A DNA stretch of 64,000 nt from an uncultured Acetatifactor sp. (GCA_947631615.1 CANRLX010000006.1:1-64000); one strand, 5' to 3'. Numbered from the stretch's first letter, positions 33,977-44,129 are shown. Numbers and translations are program-made. Notes: generated by a model from the sequence alone, not told the origin.

Positions 33977-35437
33977 ATGGAAATCTTAAACAAGGCAAAG
34001 ACCGGCAAAAAAGACAGACCGATCAGAGTCGTGCAGTTTGGCGAGGGCAACTTCCTGCGCGGCTTTGTGGATTACATGATCGACATTGCCAACGAGCAGG
34101 GCAAGTTTGACGGGGACATCGTCCTGATCAAGCCCATCGAGTTCGGCAACCTGGACAATTTCCACAAACAGGACTGCCAGTACACCGTTTCCCTGCGCGG
34201 CAACGTGAACGGCGAAGCAAAGATCATCAACCGCATCGTCACCAGCGTCGCCGACGCGGTGGACACCAGCAGGCAGTATGACAAGTACATGAGCCTTGCG
34301 GAGATCGACACCCTTCGCTTTGTAGTGTCCAACACCACCGAGGCCGGCATCGTGTTTGACGATACCGACAAGTTTGAAGCAGAGCCTCCTAAGACCTTCC
34401 CCGGCAAGCTTACCAAGTTTTTGTATCATAGATTTGAGACCTTCCAGGGCGATCCGTCCAAGGGTCTGGTGATGCTCCCCGTAGAGCTGATCGACGACAA
34501 CGGGATCATGCTGAAAAAGTGCGTGATGCAGCTGATCGATCTGTGGAAGCTGGGCGACGGGTTTCAAAAGTGGGTGGAGGACGCCTGCATCTTCACCTCT
34601 ACCCTGGTGGACCGCATTATCACCGGCTATCCCCGCGACAACGAGAAGGAGGAGTGGGAGAAGCTGGGCTACGAGGATCACATCATGGTGACCGGCGAGC
34701 CGTTCGCGCTCTGGGTGATCGAGTCCGCCAAGGACATCAGTAAGGAATTTCCGCTTCCCGACGCCGGCCTGCCCGTTGTGTTCACGGACGACCATCATCC
34801 CTACAAGCAGAGAAAGGTACGCATCCTGAACGGCGCGCACACCTCCTTTGTGCTGGCTTCCTGGCTGTGCGGCAACGATATCGTGAGACAGTCCATGGAG
34901 GATAAGGATATCCGCGACTTTATGAACAAGACCATCTTCGACGAGGTGATCCCCACGCTGACCCTTCCCGAGGACGAGCTGAAGCAGTTTGCGGGCGAGG
35001 TGGTAAACCGTTTCAACAACCCCTATGTGGATCACGCGCTTCTGGCCATCTCCTTAAACTCCGTTTCCAAGTGGAGGGCGAGATGCCTTCCCAGCCTGCT
35101 GGGCTATGTGGATAAGTTCGGGAAGCTTCCCGCGCATCTGACCTTCTCCATTGCGGCGCTGATGGCATTCTACTGCGGGACCGAGATCCGCGACGGCGCG
35201 CTGATCGGCCACAGGGACGGCGCAGAGTACAACATCAAGGACGACCAGGCGGTGCTGGAGTTCTTCCGCGACAACTGCGAAAAGGATACGAGAACCTTCG
35301 TGACCTCCTACCTGGGAAGAGAGGACTTCCACGGACAGGATCTGAACAAGGTTCCCGGACTGACCGACGCGGTAGTGGCATATTTGGACGATATTAAAGC
35401 GAATGGAATGAGGGCGGCATTATGCAAGATTTCTTAA
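33977..35437 (+). CDS. uxaB: Tagaturonate reductase
   Basis: The roughly 486-residue protein belongs to the long-chain mannitol dehydrogenase family. It opens with the Rossmann segment VVQFGEGNFLRGFVDYMID and has the catalytic region RKVRILNGAHTSFVLASW. It reduces D-tagaturonate to D-altronate with NADH. ATG 33977 is preferred over 33965 since GGAGG lies between them at the right spacing. The gene overlaps uxaA by 16 bp, so translation is coupled. Confidence 0.93.
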   Translation: MEILNKAKTGKKDRPIRVVQFGEGNFLRGFVDYMIDIANEQGKFDGDIVLIKPIEFGNLDNFHKQDCQYTVSLRGNVNGEAKIINRIVTSVADAVDTSRQYDKYMSLAEIDTLRFVVSNTTEAGIVFDDTDKFEAEPPKTFPGKLTKFLYHRFETFQGDPSKGLVMLPVELIDDNGIMLKKCVMQLIDLWKLGDGFQKWVEDACIFTSTLVDRIITGYPRDNEKEEWEKLGYEDHIMVTGEPFALWVIESAKDISKEFPLPDAGLPVVFTDDHHPYKQRKVRILNGAHTSFVLASWLCGNDIVRQSMEDKDIRDFMNKTIFDEVIPTLTLPEDELKQFAGEVVNRFNNPYVDHALLAISLNSVSKWRARCLPSLLGYVDKFGKLPAHLTFSIAALMAFYCGTEIRDGALIGHRDGAEYNIKDDQAVLEFFRDNCEKDTRTFVTSYLGREDFHGQDLNKVPGLTDAVVAYLDDIKANGMRAALCKIS

Positions 35438-36903
35438 AGATCAACGACAATGACAATGTGGTGGTGGCATTGAACACCATCCCCGAGGGGACCGTGATCT
35501 CTGTGGACGGAAGAGAGATCACCGCGGCGCAGGAGATCCCCGCGGGACACAAGATGGCGATTAACGATATTCCCTACGGCGGTGAGGTTATCAAGTATGG
35601 CTACCGCATCGGTAACGCCAAGGAGAACATCAAGGAGGGGAGCTGGATCCACACCCACAATGTGAGGACCGCTCTGGGCGACCTGCTGGAGTACACCTAC
35701 GACCCGACTCCCGTGGAGGAGGTAAAGACGGAGGATGCAACCTTCCTGGGCTATAACCGTCCCAACGGCAAGGTGGGCGTCCGCAACGAGATCTGGGTGA
35801 TCCCCACCGTTGGCTGTGTGAACAATGTGGCGACTGCCATTGCAAAGCAGGCGAACGCCTTTGTAAAGGGGAGCGTGGAGGAGGTCATCGCCTTCCCTCA
35901 CCCCTATGGATGCTCCCAGATGGGCGATGACCAGGAGCACACCAGACAGATCCTGGCGGATCTGATCAACCATCCCAATGCCGGCGGTGTGCTGGTGCTG
36001 GGACTGGGCTGCGAGAACAGCAATATCGACGTGTTAAAGCCCTATATCGGCGACTACGATGAGAAACGGGTGAAATTCCTGGTGTGCCAGGAGTCCGACA
36101 ATGAGATCGAGGACGCCGTGGAGATCATCAAGGGCCTGATCGACTATGCCTCCGGCTTCCAGAGGGAGCCCATCAGCGTGAGCAAGCTGGTGGTGGGCAT
36201 GAAGTGCGGCGGCTCCGACGGACTCTCCGGCATCACGGCCAATCCCCTGGTGGGACGCTTCTCCGATCTTTTGATCTCCAAGGGCGGCACCACCATCCTG
36301 ACGGAGGTGCCCGAGATGTTTGGCGCCGAGACCATTCTGATGAACCGCTGCGCCAACGAGGAGCTCTTCCGGCAGACGGTAGATCTGATCAACGACTTTA
36401 AGAACTACTTTAAGCGCCACGATCAGACCATCTACGAGAATCCTTCCCCCGGCAACAAGAAGGGCGGGATCTCCACCCTGGAGGATAAGTCCCTGGGCTG
36501 CACTCAGAAGTCGGGAAGCGCGCTGGTAAAGGGCGTGCTGGCCTACGGCGAGACGGTGAAGACGCCCGGATTAAATCTGCTGAGCGCTCCCGGAAACGAT
36601 CTGGTGGCGGCGACGGCACTGGCTGCGGCAGGCGCGCACATCGTCCTGTTTACCACCGGAAGGGGAACGCCGTTTGCGTCTCCCGTTCCCACGGTGAAGA
36701 TTTCCACCAACTCCAGACTGGCGGGCAAGAAGTCCAACTGGATCGACTTCAATGCCGGCGTGCTGGTGGAGGACAGCAATATGGCGGACGAGACGAAGAA
36801 GCTCTTCGACTATGTGGTGGAGGTGGCCTCCGGCAGACAGGTTTGCAGTGAGGCGGCAGGCTTCCACGATATGGCGATCTTCAAGCAGGGCGTGACTCTG
36901 TAA
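35422..36903 (+). CDS. uxaA: Altronate dehydratase
   Basis: The 493-residue protein has an N-terminal SAF domain (about 1-95) and the large UxaA/GarD domain: GYNRPNGKVGVRNEIWVIP, FPHPYGCSQMGDD, GLGCENSN, MKCGGSDGLSGITANP and a late TTGRGTPFASP motif. Conserved cysteines fit its iron requirement. It dehydrates D-altronate to 2-keto-3-deoxygluconate. The kdgK and kdgA genes needed next are not in this window. A terminator follows at 36958. Confidence 0.95.
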   Translation: MQDFLKINDNDNVVVALNTIPEGTVISVDGREITAAQEIPAGHKMAINDIPYGGEVIKYGYRIGNAKENIKEGSWIHTHNVRTALGDLLEYTYDPTPVEEVKTEDATFLGYNRPNGKVGVRNEIWVIPTVGCVNNVATAIAKQANAFVKGSVEEVIAFPHPYGCSQMGDDQEHTRQILADLINHPNAGGVLVLGLGCENSNIDVLKPYIGDYDEKRVKFLVCQESDNEIEDAVEIIKGLIDYASGFQREPISVSKLVVGMKCGGSDGLSGITANPLVGRFSDLLISKGGTTILTEVPEMFGAETILMNRCANEELFRQTVDLINDFKNYFKRHDQTIYENPSPGNKKGGISTLEDKSLGCTQKSGSALVKGVLAYGETVKTPGLNLLSAPGNDLVAATALAAAGAHIVLFTTGRGTPFASPVPTVKISTNSRLAGKKSNWIDFNAGVLVEDSNMADETKKLFDYVVEVASGRQVCSEAAGFHDMAIFKQGVTL

Positions 36904-36957
36904 GGGGCTGCCCGCGGATCGAAAAGAGACGGAATCGAACACAGGAAATAAAAGAGA

Positions 36958-37004
36958 GGGGCGCCGCCCGGCTGAGAGCTTCAGCTTGTGCGAACGCCCC
37001 TTTT
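36958..37004 (+). terminator. Terminator after uxaA
   Basis: GGGGCG and CGCCCC enclose an inner GCTGAGAGCTTCAGC hairpin and are followed by TTTT. Confidence 0.55.
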
Positions 37005-37049
37005 AAACCGATATTTTTGGTGTTAATGAATAGAGAAGGAGGATGACTT

Positions 37050-37520
37050 ATGAGTATGACGGCGGAGGAGATCAAGGCGCTTCCGCGCACCGCAGAGGGA
37101 ATTTTCGACCTGTCGGGCCTGGGCGGGGATATGTACGCTGCGGCGGCCGAGGTTTATCCTGTTTATGCGGCCTATGAGACGGAGGTCAACAAGAAGGAGG
37201 GGTATCCGGACATTATGGCGCAGATGCGCGTTTGGGACCAAAAGGTCAACGCGGACTTTACGTTTGCCAACGCCTCGGCGTATGCGAAGCTTCTGATTGC
37301 CACCATCCAAAAAATCAGTCCGGAGATCTACGAGAATTATCGGGAGCTGGTGGATCAGTTCCGCGCGCTGGTGAAGCGGGTCCTTGCAGAGTACGACGGG
37401 AGCGGAAAGGGCGTCTTTGAGGGCCAGGAGGAGGCGTGCGTGAAGCGGTTTGGCGACGCGGTGAAGGATGCCTGCGCAAGGGACATTCTGTTGGAGGAAA
37501 AGTACCGGATGTACTTCTGA
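37050..37520 (+). CDS. Small protein of the pectin locus, unassigned
   Basis: The 156-residue protein is helical. Its first half (GMFDLSG-like GIFDLSGLGGDM, then PVYAAYETEV and YPDIMAQMRVW) faintly resembles parts of GH105-type unsaturated uronyl hydrolases. Its end (RDILLEEKYRMYF) resembles the C-terminus of such proteins, but the catalytic middle is absent. It may be a shrunken relative or an unrelated helical protein. AAGGAGGATG precedes the start. It sits directly in front of the GH28 gene, so a role in galacturonan use is likely. Confidence 0.5.
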   Translation: MSMTAEEIKALPRTAEGIFDLSGLGGDMYAAAAEVYPVYAAYETEVNKKEGYPDIMAQMRVWDQKVNADFTFANASAYAKLLIATIQKISPEIYENYRELVDQFRALVKRVLAEYDGSGKGVFEGQEEACVKRFGDAVKDACARDILLEEKYRMYF

Positions 37521-37575
37521 CGGGGGAGGATCCGGAGAAACGAAAAGGAGTGAGAGCCGTTTTGAGGACGGCGGA

Positions 37576-39141
37576 ATGAGAGGGTATATGGAGATTGTTC
37601 AGGTAATGCACACGGCGCGCAGCGCTGTCATTGAGATCAAGGACGGGGGCAGACATTTCACGAAGAAGCCCTACACTGTGAAATTAAACGGAGCGGACTA
37701 TGGCACCACGGAGCAGACGATCACGTCTCTCTTTGGGCTGAAGCCGGACACCGACTATTTGGCGGAGGTGTTTGACGGCGGGGAGAAGCTGGGGGAGACG
37801 GCCTTCCGGACGGATTATGAGTTTGTCACGCTGGATGTGACCAAGTTTGGCGCAAAGGGGGACGGGGAGCACGACGACACCCACTTTATCCAGGCGGCGA
37901 TCCTGGCCTGCCCCGAGAACAGCCGCGTCTATGTTCCGGCGGGGATCTACCGCATCAGCAGCCTCTTCTTAAAGAGCCACCTGCGCTTGGAGCTGGCGGA
38001 GGGCGCGGAGCTCAGAGCGTTTACGGATCGGGCGAAATTCCCGATCTTTCCGGCGATGATCCAAAGCTACGACGAGCAGGATGAGTACAACCTGGGAACC
38101 TGGGAGGGCAACCCCCTACCCATGTTCTCCGGCGTGATCTGCGGCGTGGGCGTGGAGGATGTGGTGATCTACGGCAAGGGCGTGATCAACGGCAACGCCT
38201 CTAAGGAGGACTGGTGGCACAATCCCAAGGTGATGAACATCGCGTTTCGTCCCAGGCTGTTCTTTATCAGCGGCTGTAAGGACATTGCGCTGCAGGGCGT
38301 GAAATTCTGCAATTCCCCTTCCTGGACCCTGCACCCGTACTTCAGCGACAATCTGCGCTTTATCGGGGTGATCGTGGAAAATCCCGCGGACTCGCCCAAC
38401 ACCGACGGGCTGGATCCGGAGTCCTGCAGAAATGTGGAGATCCTGGGAGTGCGCTTCTCCCTGGGCGACGACTGCATTGCGGTCAAGAGCGGCAAGATCT
38501 ACATGGGCAGAAAGCACAAGAGACCCTCCGAGAATATCCATATCCGCCAGTGTCTGATGGAGAACGGGCACGGCGCGGTGACGCTGGGCAGCGAGATGGC
38601 AGGCGGCGTGGTGAATCTGACGGTGGAGGACTGCATCTTCCGCCACACGGACAGAGGGCTTCGCATTAAGACGCGGCGCGGGCGCGGCAAGGACGCCATT
38701 CTGAGCAACATCACCTTCCGCAACCTGACTCTGGACCACGTGATGACGCCCCTGGTGGTGAATGCGTTCTACTTCTGCGATCCGGACGGAAAGACCAAAT
38801 ACGTGCAGTCCAGAGATCCCTACCCTGTGGACGACAGGACGCCCTCTATCCGGAAGATGGTATTCGAGAATATGGAGTGCACCAACTGCCACGTGGCGGC
38901 CGGCTACTTTGACGGCCTCCCCGAGCAGAAGATCGAGGAGATCGTGATGAGGAATATCCACATCTCCTATGCGGAGAACGCCAAGTGCGACGTGCCCGCT
39001 ATGTCCGAGGGCGTGGAGAAGAGCAGCAAGCGCGGCCTCTTTGCGAGAAATGTGGCGAAGCTTACGCTGGACAATGTGAACATCGAGGGCCAGACCGGCG
39101 AGGCCTACGAGTTTGTCGGCGTGGATGAGCTGATAAAGTAA
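37576..39141 (+). CDS. GH28 polygalacturonase (cytoplasmic)
   Basis: The roughly 521-residue protein has a short N-terminal fibronectin-like domain (about 1-85) and a right-handed beta-helix. The GH28 motifs are complete: NTDG (275-278), GDD (297-299), GHG (331-333) and RIK (363-365). It hydrolyses alpha-1,4-galacturonosyl bonds. No signal peptide is present, so it should act on imported oligogalacturonides, probably as an exo-enzyme. Start choice between 37576 and 37588 is uncertain; longer frames overlap the upstream gene. A terminator follows. Confidence 0.92.
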   Translation: MRGYMEIVQVMHTARSAVIEIKDGGRHFTKKPYTVKLNGADYGTTEQTITSLFGLKPDTDYLAEVFDGGEKLGETAFRTDYEFVTLDVTKFGAKGDGEHDDTHFIQAAILACPENSRVYVPAGIYRISSLFLKSHLRLELAEGAELRAFTDRAKFPIFPAMIQSYDEQDEYNLGTWEGNPLPMFSGVICGVGVEDVVIYGKGVINGNASKEDWWHNPKVMNIAFRPRLFFISGCKDIALQGVKFCNSPSWTLHPYFSDNLRFIGVIVENPADSPNTDGLDPESCRNVEILGVRFSLGDDCIAVKSGKIYMGRKHKRPSENIHIRQCLMENGHGAVTLGSEMAGGVVNLTVEDCIFRHTDRGLRIKTRRGRGKDAILSNITFRNLTLDHVMTPLVVNAFYFCDPDGKTKYVQSRDPYPVDDRTPSIRKMVFENMECTNCHVAAGYFDGLPEQKIEEIVMRNIHISYAENAKCDVPAMSEGVEKSSKRGLFARNVAKLTLDNVNIEGQTGEAYEFVGVDELIK

Positions 39142-39148
39142 ACCGGCG

Positions 39149-39177
39149 GGGGCACGGCTTGGGCTGTGCCCCTTTAT
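39149..39177 (+). terminator. Terminator after the GH28 gene
   Basis: GGGGCAC and GTGCCCC form a 7-bp stem around a 10-nt loop, then TTTAT. Confidence 0.65.
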
Positions 39178-39239
39178 CGTATTTCCGAGAAATATAGAAG
39201 AAAAATATGGGAAAAAATTTAGGAAAAAGGAGAGAATCT

Positions 39240-40076
39240 ATGCAGTTAGGTATACGTTTACATGACACCAAAAAATTGCCCATCGAGGAGCGCATTGCGG
39301 ATGTGCATGAGCTGGGATTTCGCTGCGGCCATCTGGCCCTCGGCAAGGTGATCAGCGAGTACCCCACCACGGACGAGGCGCTGACCCCCGGATTTGCCAT
39401 GTACCTAAAGAACCTCTTTGCCAGAAATCAGGTGGATATCGCGGTGCTGGGGTGTTATTTGAACCTGGCGAATCCCAATCGGGAGCAGCTTGCCAAGATC
39501 ACGCACCGCTATATGGCCCATATCCGGTTTGCTTCCTGGCTGGGCTGCGGCGTGGTCGGAACGGAGACCGGAGCGCCCAACGAGACCTACTCCTATGTGC
39601 CCGAGTGCCACGGCGAGGAGGCGCTGCGGACCTTTATCGCCAACCTGCGTCCGGTGGTGAAATACGCGGAGCAGATGGGCGTGGTGATGGCGATCGAACC
39701 GGTGTGGAAGCACATTGTGTGGAACCCCGCCAGGGCGCGCAGGGTTCTGGATGAGATCGCTTCCCCCAACCTGCAGATCATTCTGGATCCGGTCAACCTG
39801 CTGGATATCTGCAATTACCAGGATCAGGTCGCCGTTGTGGACGAGGCCATCGATGTCCTGGGAGAGGATGTGGCTATGGTGCATATCAAGGATTTTGTGG
39901 TGGAGGACGGCAAGCTGAAATCGGTGGGCGCCGGTCTGGGACAGATGGACTACACCTCCGTCCTGAAATTTATCAAGACCAGAAAGCCCTTTATCCATGT
40001 GACCCTGGAGAACACCACGCCGGAGGACAATATCCAGTGTAAGGAGCATATTTTGAAGCGGTACGAGGAGGCGTAA
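39240..40076 (+). CDS. Sugar phosphate isomerase/epimerase-like TIM barrel
   Basis: The 278-residue protein fits the xylose-isomerase-like AP2Ec/TIM-barrel family: GIRLHDTKKLPIEERI, a GTETGAPNETY strand, the metal-ligand motifs AIEPVWKH and LDPVNLLD, and MVHIKDF with a late VTLENTTPED. The E, D, H and E residues that bind divalent metal are present. The exact substrate is unknown; position in the pectin block suggests a uronate- or keto-sugar-related isomerisation. AAAAAGGAGAG precedes ATG 39240. Confidence 0.8.
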   Translation: MQLGIRLHDTKKLPIEERIADVHELGFRCGHLALGKVISEYPTTDEALTPGFAMYLKNLFARNQVDIAVLGCYLNLANPNREQLAKITHRYMAHIRFASWLGCGVVGTETGAPNETYSYVPECHGEEALRTFIANLRPVVKYAEQMGVVMAIEPVWKHIVWNPARARRVLDEIASPNLQIILDPVNLLDICNYQDQVAVVDEAIDVLGEDVAMVHIKDFVVEDGKLKSVGAGLGQMDYTSVLKFIKTRKPFIHVTLENTTPEDNIQCKEHILKRYEEA

Positions 40077-40088
40077 AGGAGAGGGATT

Positions 40089-41597
40089 ATGTATACGGAC
40101 GGAAGCATTTATGTGGGTCTGAGCGGCGAGGAGCGGGTGACGCTCCCGCTGCGTATGGCCAACCGGCACGGCCTGATCGCCGGAGCCACCGGCACCGGCA
40201 AGACCATCACCATGAAGACGCTGGCGGAATCCTTTGCGGATGCGGGAGTCCCCGTCTTTCTCTGCGATGTGAAGGGGGATGTGTCGGGGATCGCCCTGCC
40301 CGGGGAGAAAACGGACGGCATGGAGAGCCGGATCGACAAATTTGGGATTCGGGAGCAGTTTTCCTACAAGGCGTACCCGGTCTGCTTTTGGGATATCTAC
40401 GGGGAGGGCGGCCATCCTGTCCGCGCCACGGTCTCCGACATGGGGCCGGAGATCCTGTCCCGCATCCTGGGGCTGACGCCGGCGCAGGAGGGCGTGCTGA
40501 ACATCGTGTTCCGCATTGCGGACGATAAGGGCCTGCTTTTGATCGACCTGAAGGATCTGCGCATGGTGCTGAACTACATAAACGAGCATCGCAAGGAATA
40601 TACCGTGACCTACGGCACGATTTCCACCCAGTCTGTGGGAGGGATCCTGCGGGCGCTCCTTCCGCTGGAAAACCAGGGGGGAGACGTGTTTTTCGGGGAG
40701 CCCGCGCTGGACATTGCGGACTGGATCCGGACGGATGTGTACGGGAAGGGCGTGGTCAATGTCTTAGACTGCGTGAAGCTGGTGCAGAATCCCGCGCTCT
40801 ATGCGAGCTTCCTCTTGTGGATGATGGCGGAGCTCTTTGAGAACCTGCCGGAAGCGGGGGATCTGGAGAAGCCCAGGATGGTCTTTTTCTTTGACGAGGC
40901 GCACCTGCTCTTTGCGGATGCCCCCAGGGTGCTGGTGCAAAAGATCGAGCAGGTGGTGCGGCTGATCCGCTCCAAGGGCGTGGGCATCTACTTTGTGACA
41001 CAGAGCCCGAAGGATATCCCCGACGCGGTGCTGGCCCAGCTGAGCAACCGCGTACAGCACGCCCTGCGGGCCTACACGCCCACAGAGCAGAAGGCGGTCA
41101 GGGCGGCCGCACAGTCCATGCGCGAGAACCCGGCTTTCAAGACGGAGGACGTGATCATGGAGCTGGGAGTGGGGGAGGCGCTTACCTCCTTTTTGGATGA
41201 GAACGGCGTGCCCGGCATCGCCCGCAGGACGGCAATCATCTGTCCCCAGAGCCTGATGGGGCCGGTGGATGAACAGAGCAGGCAGATCCTGATGACGCGG
41301 GACGGCATGAGCCGCTACGATCAGCCGGTGGATAAGGAGTCCGCCTATGAGGTCCTGACGCGGGAGATGGAGAAGGAAGCCCTGGAGGCGGAGAATGAGG
41401 AGCTGAGAGAACAGCTGGAGAAGCAGAAGGCCAGGGAGGAAGAGGCCGCGGCCAGACAGAGGAAGAAGGAGGAAGAGGCGGCCGCCAAAAAGAAGGAGAG
41501 AGCGGAGGAGCGCCGCAGGAACCAGATCGAGAGGCAGCTGATCAACACCGGCGCACAGGTGCTCAAGAGAGGTCTTTTCAAGACATTGTTTCGTTAA
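40089..41597 (+). CDS. HerA-like ATPase (DUF853 family)
   Basis: The 502-residue protein starts with [20 protein letters not shown] and a Walker A GATGTGKT (about 33-40), then VFLCDVKGD. Walker B is [10 protein letters not shown]. The C-terminus is a charged coiled coil ([19 protein letters not shown]). This matches the YjgR/DUF853 group of FtsK-HerA ATPases, whose role is not settled but probably concerns DNA. It starts 12 bp after the isomerase gene, so it shares that transcript, although the functions look unrelated. AAAGGAGAGG precedes the ATG. Confidence 0.85.
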   Translation: MYTDGSIYVGLSGEERVTLPLRMANRHGLIAGATGTGKTITMKTLAESFADAGVPVFLCDVKGDVSGIALPGEKTDGMESRIDKFGIREQFSYKAYPVCFWDIYGEGGHPVRATVSDMGPEILSRILGLTPAQEGVLNIVFRIADDKGLLLIDLKDLRMVLNYINEHRKEYTVTYGTISTQSVGGILRALLPLENQGGDVFFGEPALDIADWIRTDVYGKGVVNVLDCVKLVQNPALYASFLLWMMAELFENLPEAGDLEKPRMVFFFDEAHLLFADAPRVLVQKIEQVVRLIRSKGVGIYFVTQSPKDIPDAVLAQLSNRVQHALRAYTPTEQKAVRAAAQSMRENPAFKTEDVIMELGVGEALTSFLDENGVPGIARRTAIICPQSLMGPVDEQSRQILMTRDGMSRYDQPVDKESAYEVLTREMEKEALEAENEELREQLEKQKAREEEAAARQRKKEEEAAAKKKERAEERRRNQIERQLINTGAQVLKRGLFKTLFR

Positions 41598-41610
41598 AAA
41601 AAGAGCAGGG

Positions 41611-42714
41611 TCAGGGCTCCTGTAAGGGAACCCAGCCCTGCATTACCTTTTCCAGAGTGTATTCGGCGGCTTCCTCGGCCGTGAGCTGGTGGGAGAAGGA
41701 AGCCCGCGCCTCGGGGTTTGCGCCCGGGCCGTAGGAATCGTACTCCGCGTAGAAGAAATGGTCGTGATCCTTGTCCCAGTCTCCCCAGCCTGCGGGGTGG
41801 ATGTGCTCCCCCATCCGGCAGTGCAGAAAAACGGTCTTGGCCCATTCGCGCCAGGGACGTCCCAGCAGGACGGAGGCGGGAGGACAGTCGCTGATCAGGT
41901 GACAGTCCCGAAACACATAGCCGAACGGCTCGCCCTGCGGCGTGGAGGCCGCGGTGACATAGCCGTAGATGACCTGGCCGTCCGGACTCTCCGGAGGGAT
42001 CCGGTCGCCCGGCTTCTGGGAGAAGATCACACAGTCCTCAAAGTAGGCGATGGCGCCGCCAAAGATAAAGTCCACATCGCCGCGCAGCAGGCAATCCTTA
42101 AAGTAATGCCGCCCCAGGATGCGGGGGCTCTTTTCGCCCGGGCCCCGAAATCCGCCCGGCTGTGCCTCGGTGGGCGGGAGGGGAGCGGTGAAGAGGGTGT
42201 CCTGGCTGCCCAGCATAATGCAGTCCTCGAAGGCGATGCGGTCCCCGTCCACGTAGAGGGCAAGCGCCTGGCCTGCCGTGTGCCCGTAGCCGGCATCGTT
42301 CTGAAACGTGATGTGCTTTGCGGTAAAATCGTGGGTGTCAATGCGGACGGAAGCGGTGCGGAAGGTGCCGCGGCTGGTGCCGTCCGGCAGGATCTCCCGG
42401 GCGCCCTGTCCGTAGACGATGGTGGTTTTATCGTTGCCCGAGCCCTCAAGCGTCAGGTTGGGCCTCGTGATGACCAGCTTTTCCCGATAGGTGCCCTCCC
42501 CGATGTGGATCACCACGGGCGGCAGATCGGAAACCTCCGCGGGAAAGCTCTTTGCCGAGGAGGTGGGCCGCTCATCCAAGGGATGGAGGCCGTCCCGATG
42601 CAGAGGGTGCTCATACAGGCCCGCATTTATAGAAGCCAGAGCCTCCCCGACGGTGTCGTAATTGGGCGTTTTCTCCGGCGTGTTGACATAAATGTGAATC
42701 ACGGTTGCTGCCAT
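41611..42714 (-). CDS. Pectinesterase (CE8), cytoplasmic
   Basis: The 367-residue protein is a pectin methylesterase beta-helix: GQALALYVDGDRIAFEDC (Gln149), GSQDTLF (Gln171, Asp172), the catalytic RGDVDFIFGG (Asp213, Asp215) and LLGRPW (Arg286, Trp288). It removes methyl groups from galacturonosyl esters, opening substrates to polygalacturonase. There is no signal peptide, as for the GH28 enzyme. A GAGGAAAT site precedes the ATG. It converges on the HerA-like gene with only 13 bp between their ends. Confidence 0.92.
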   Translation of the reverse strand: MAATVIHIYVNTPEKTPNYDTVGEALASINAGLYEHPLHRDGLHPLDERPTSSAKSFPAEVSDLPPVVIHIGEGTYREKLVITRPNLTLEGSGNDKTTIVYGQGAREILPDGTSRGTFRTASVRIDTHDFTAKHITFQNDAGYGHTAGQALALYVDGDRIAFEDCIMLGSQDTLFTAPLPPTEAQPGGFRGPGEKSPRILGRHYFKDCLLRGDVDFIFGGAIAYFEDCVIFSQKPGDRIPPESPDGQVIYGYVTAASTPQGEPFGYVFRDCHLISDCPPASVLLGRPWREWAKTVFLHCRMGEHIHPAGWGDWDKDHDHFFYAEYDSYGPGANPEARASFSHQLTAEEAAEYTLEKVMQGWVPLQEP

Positions 42715-42760
42715 ATGGATTTCCTCGCTTCTATTGATCGGATTGGTTGGATTGGCTGGA

Positions 42761-43858
42761 TCACAAAAGATCCGTGATCGTCAGGTTTTCGTGATCGGCA
42801 AGGTTGAAACATTCGCCGTCCACCATGACGAAGGGCCTGGAAAGCTTATCCTTGTTGACGGCGATGATGACCCCTTCCCGCCCGTCGCTCAGCCGGCATC
42901 GGTTCTGGATGTAGGAGTTTACCACATGCTCCAGGAATGTGAGGAGATACTCCACATCATACTTCTGAAAGCCCTCCGCCTCAAAGATCTCAATGACGCG
43001 GAAGGGACACAGCGGCCCCCGATAGACCCTGGACGCGGTCATAGCGTCGTATACGTCCGCGATGGCGATCACCTTGGCAAACTGGTCGATCTGCTTTCCG
43101 ACCAAGCGCATGGGATATCCGGTGCCGTCGCAGCGCTCATGGTGCATCAGGGCGGAGTAGAGAACGTGCTCGCTTACATCCTGGCCCAGCAGAAGCTGGT
43201 AGCCGGAGATGGGGTGCTTCTTGATCTGCGCGTACTCCTCGGCCGAGAGCTTGCCCGGCTTGGAGATGATCGTATAGGGGACCAGGAGCTTCCCGATGTC
43301 GTGGAGCAGCCCGCAGACAGTGACCAGCTCGGTATCTTCCGGACTCCATCTCAGCCAGGTGGCAAACACGTTGGCGATCAGCCCCACGTTCAGGCAGTGG
43401 GTAAAGGTGGAATCGTCGTACTCGCGCATATTTTGGAGCATATCGAGAATACCGATCTGCCCTTTGCCGGAGGCAATGATCTCCAGAGAGTTGCGCAGCA
43501 GGGTGTCCACATCCAGCTTGGCGTTTCGCTCCACCACGTCGTTGACCAGGCCCCTGAAGGATTCCACGTTCAGCTCGTACTCCTTCTTAAACTGCTGGAA
43601 GGAGGGGGAGAGCTTGATCCGGTCGGAATAGGAGAGGTCGGCGGGCAGCGTGATCGCCTCCGGAGCGTCCGGATAAACGGGCATGGAAGTCTCGGTGTCC
43701 TCCACGGAAACGGTGAGAACACCGTACAAATCCAGTTTTGTTATCAATTTGTCGGTCAGCACGGTCCCCTTGGACAAAATGAGCTGATGATCGTAGCTGA
43801 GAACGCTCTCCGCCACCGTCATGCCGGGAACCAGCTGTAAAGTAGATAGTTTTTTCAT
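42761..43858 (-). CDS. HD-GYP cyclic-di-GMP phosphodiesterase
   Basis: The 365-residue cytoplasmic protein has an unclassified N-terminal domain (about 1-125) and a C-terminal HD-GYP domain: HD in LLHDIGK (186-187), HHE (239-241), GTGYP (245-249) and IADVYDAMT. These residues bind the metals that hydrolyse c-di-GMP. No receiver or membrane segment is present. It is the upstream partner of the pectinesterase on the same strand. The ribosome site is weak. Confidence 0.9.
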   Translation of the reverse strand: MKKLSTLQLVPGMTVAESVLSYDHQLILSKGTVLTDKLITKLDLYGVLTVSVEDTETSMPVYPDAPEAITLPADLSYSDRIKLSPSFQQFKKEYELNVESFRGLVNDVVERNAKLDVDTLLRNSLEIIASGKGQIGILDMLQNMREYDDSTFTHCLNVGLIANVFATWLRWSPEDTELVTVCGLLHDIGKLLVPYTIISKPGKLSAEEYAQIKKHPISGYQLLLGQDVSEHVLYSALMHHERCDGTGYPMRLVGKQIDQFAKVIAIADVYDAMTASRVYRGPLCPFRVIEIFEAEGFQKYDVEYLLTFLEHVVNSYIQNRCRLSDGREGVIIAVNKDKLSRPFVMVDGECFNLADHENLTITDLL

Positions 43859-44020
43859 AGAATTTCACTGGGATAACTCTGTACAAAGTTGAAAGTCTCT
43901 CCTCCTATTTTAACACAAAGGATGAAAAAAGGGAACCATGTAAATAGCGCGTTTTCCCAAAAATTGATTTTATTTTACACATCCTTTACAAAATGTTTAC
44001 GACTTCCCACCTGTCAAGTG

Positions 44021-44049
44021 TTGAAACCCAGGCGCAAATCTGTTACAAT
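44021..44049 (+). promoter_or_regulatory. secA promoter
   Basis: TTGAAA (44021-44026) and TACAAT (44044-44049) are spaced 17 bp apart, 81 bp before the secA start codon. Confidence 0.6.
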
Positions 44050-44129
44050 AATCTGTATGGTGCCTGCGGTTTGTTGTGCGGGCATCGAAATGAAATCGTA
44101 AAATGGAATCGGATGAAAGGTGTTTTTGT

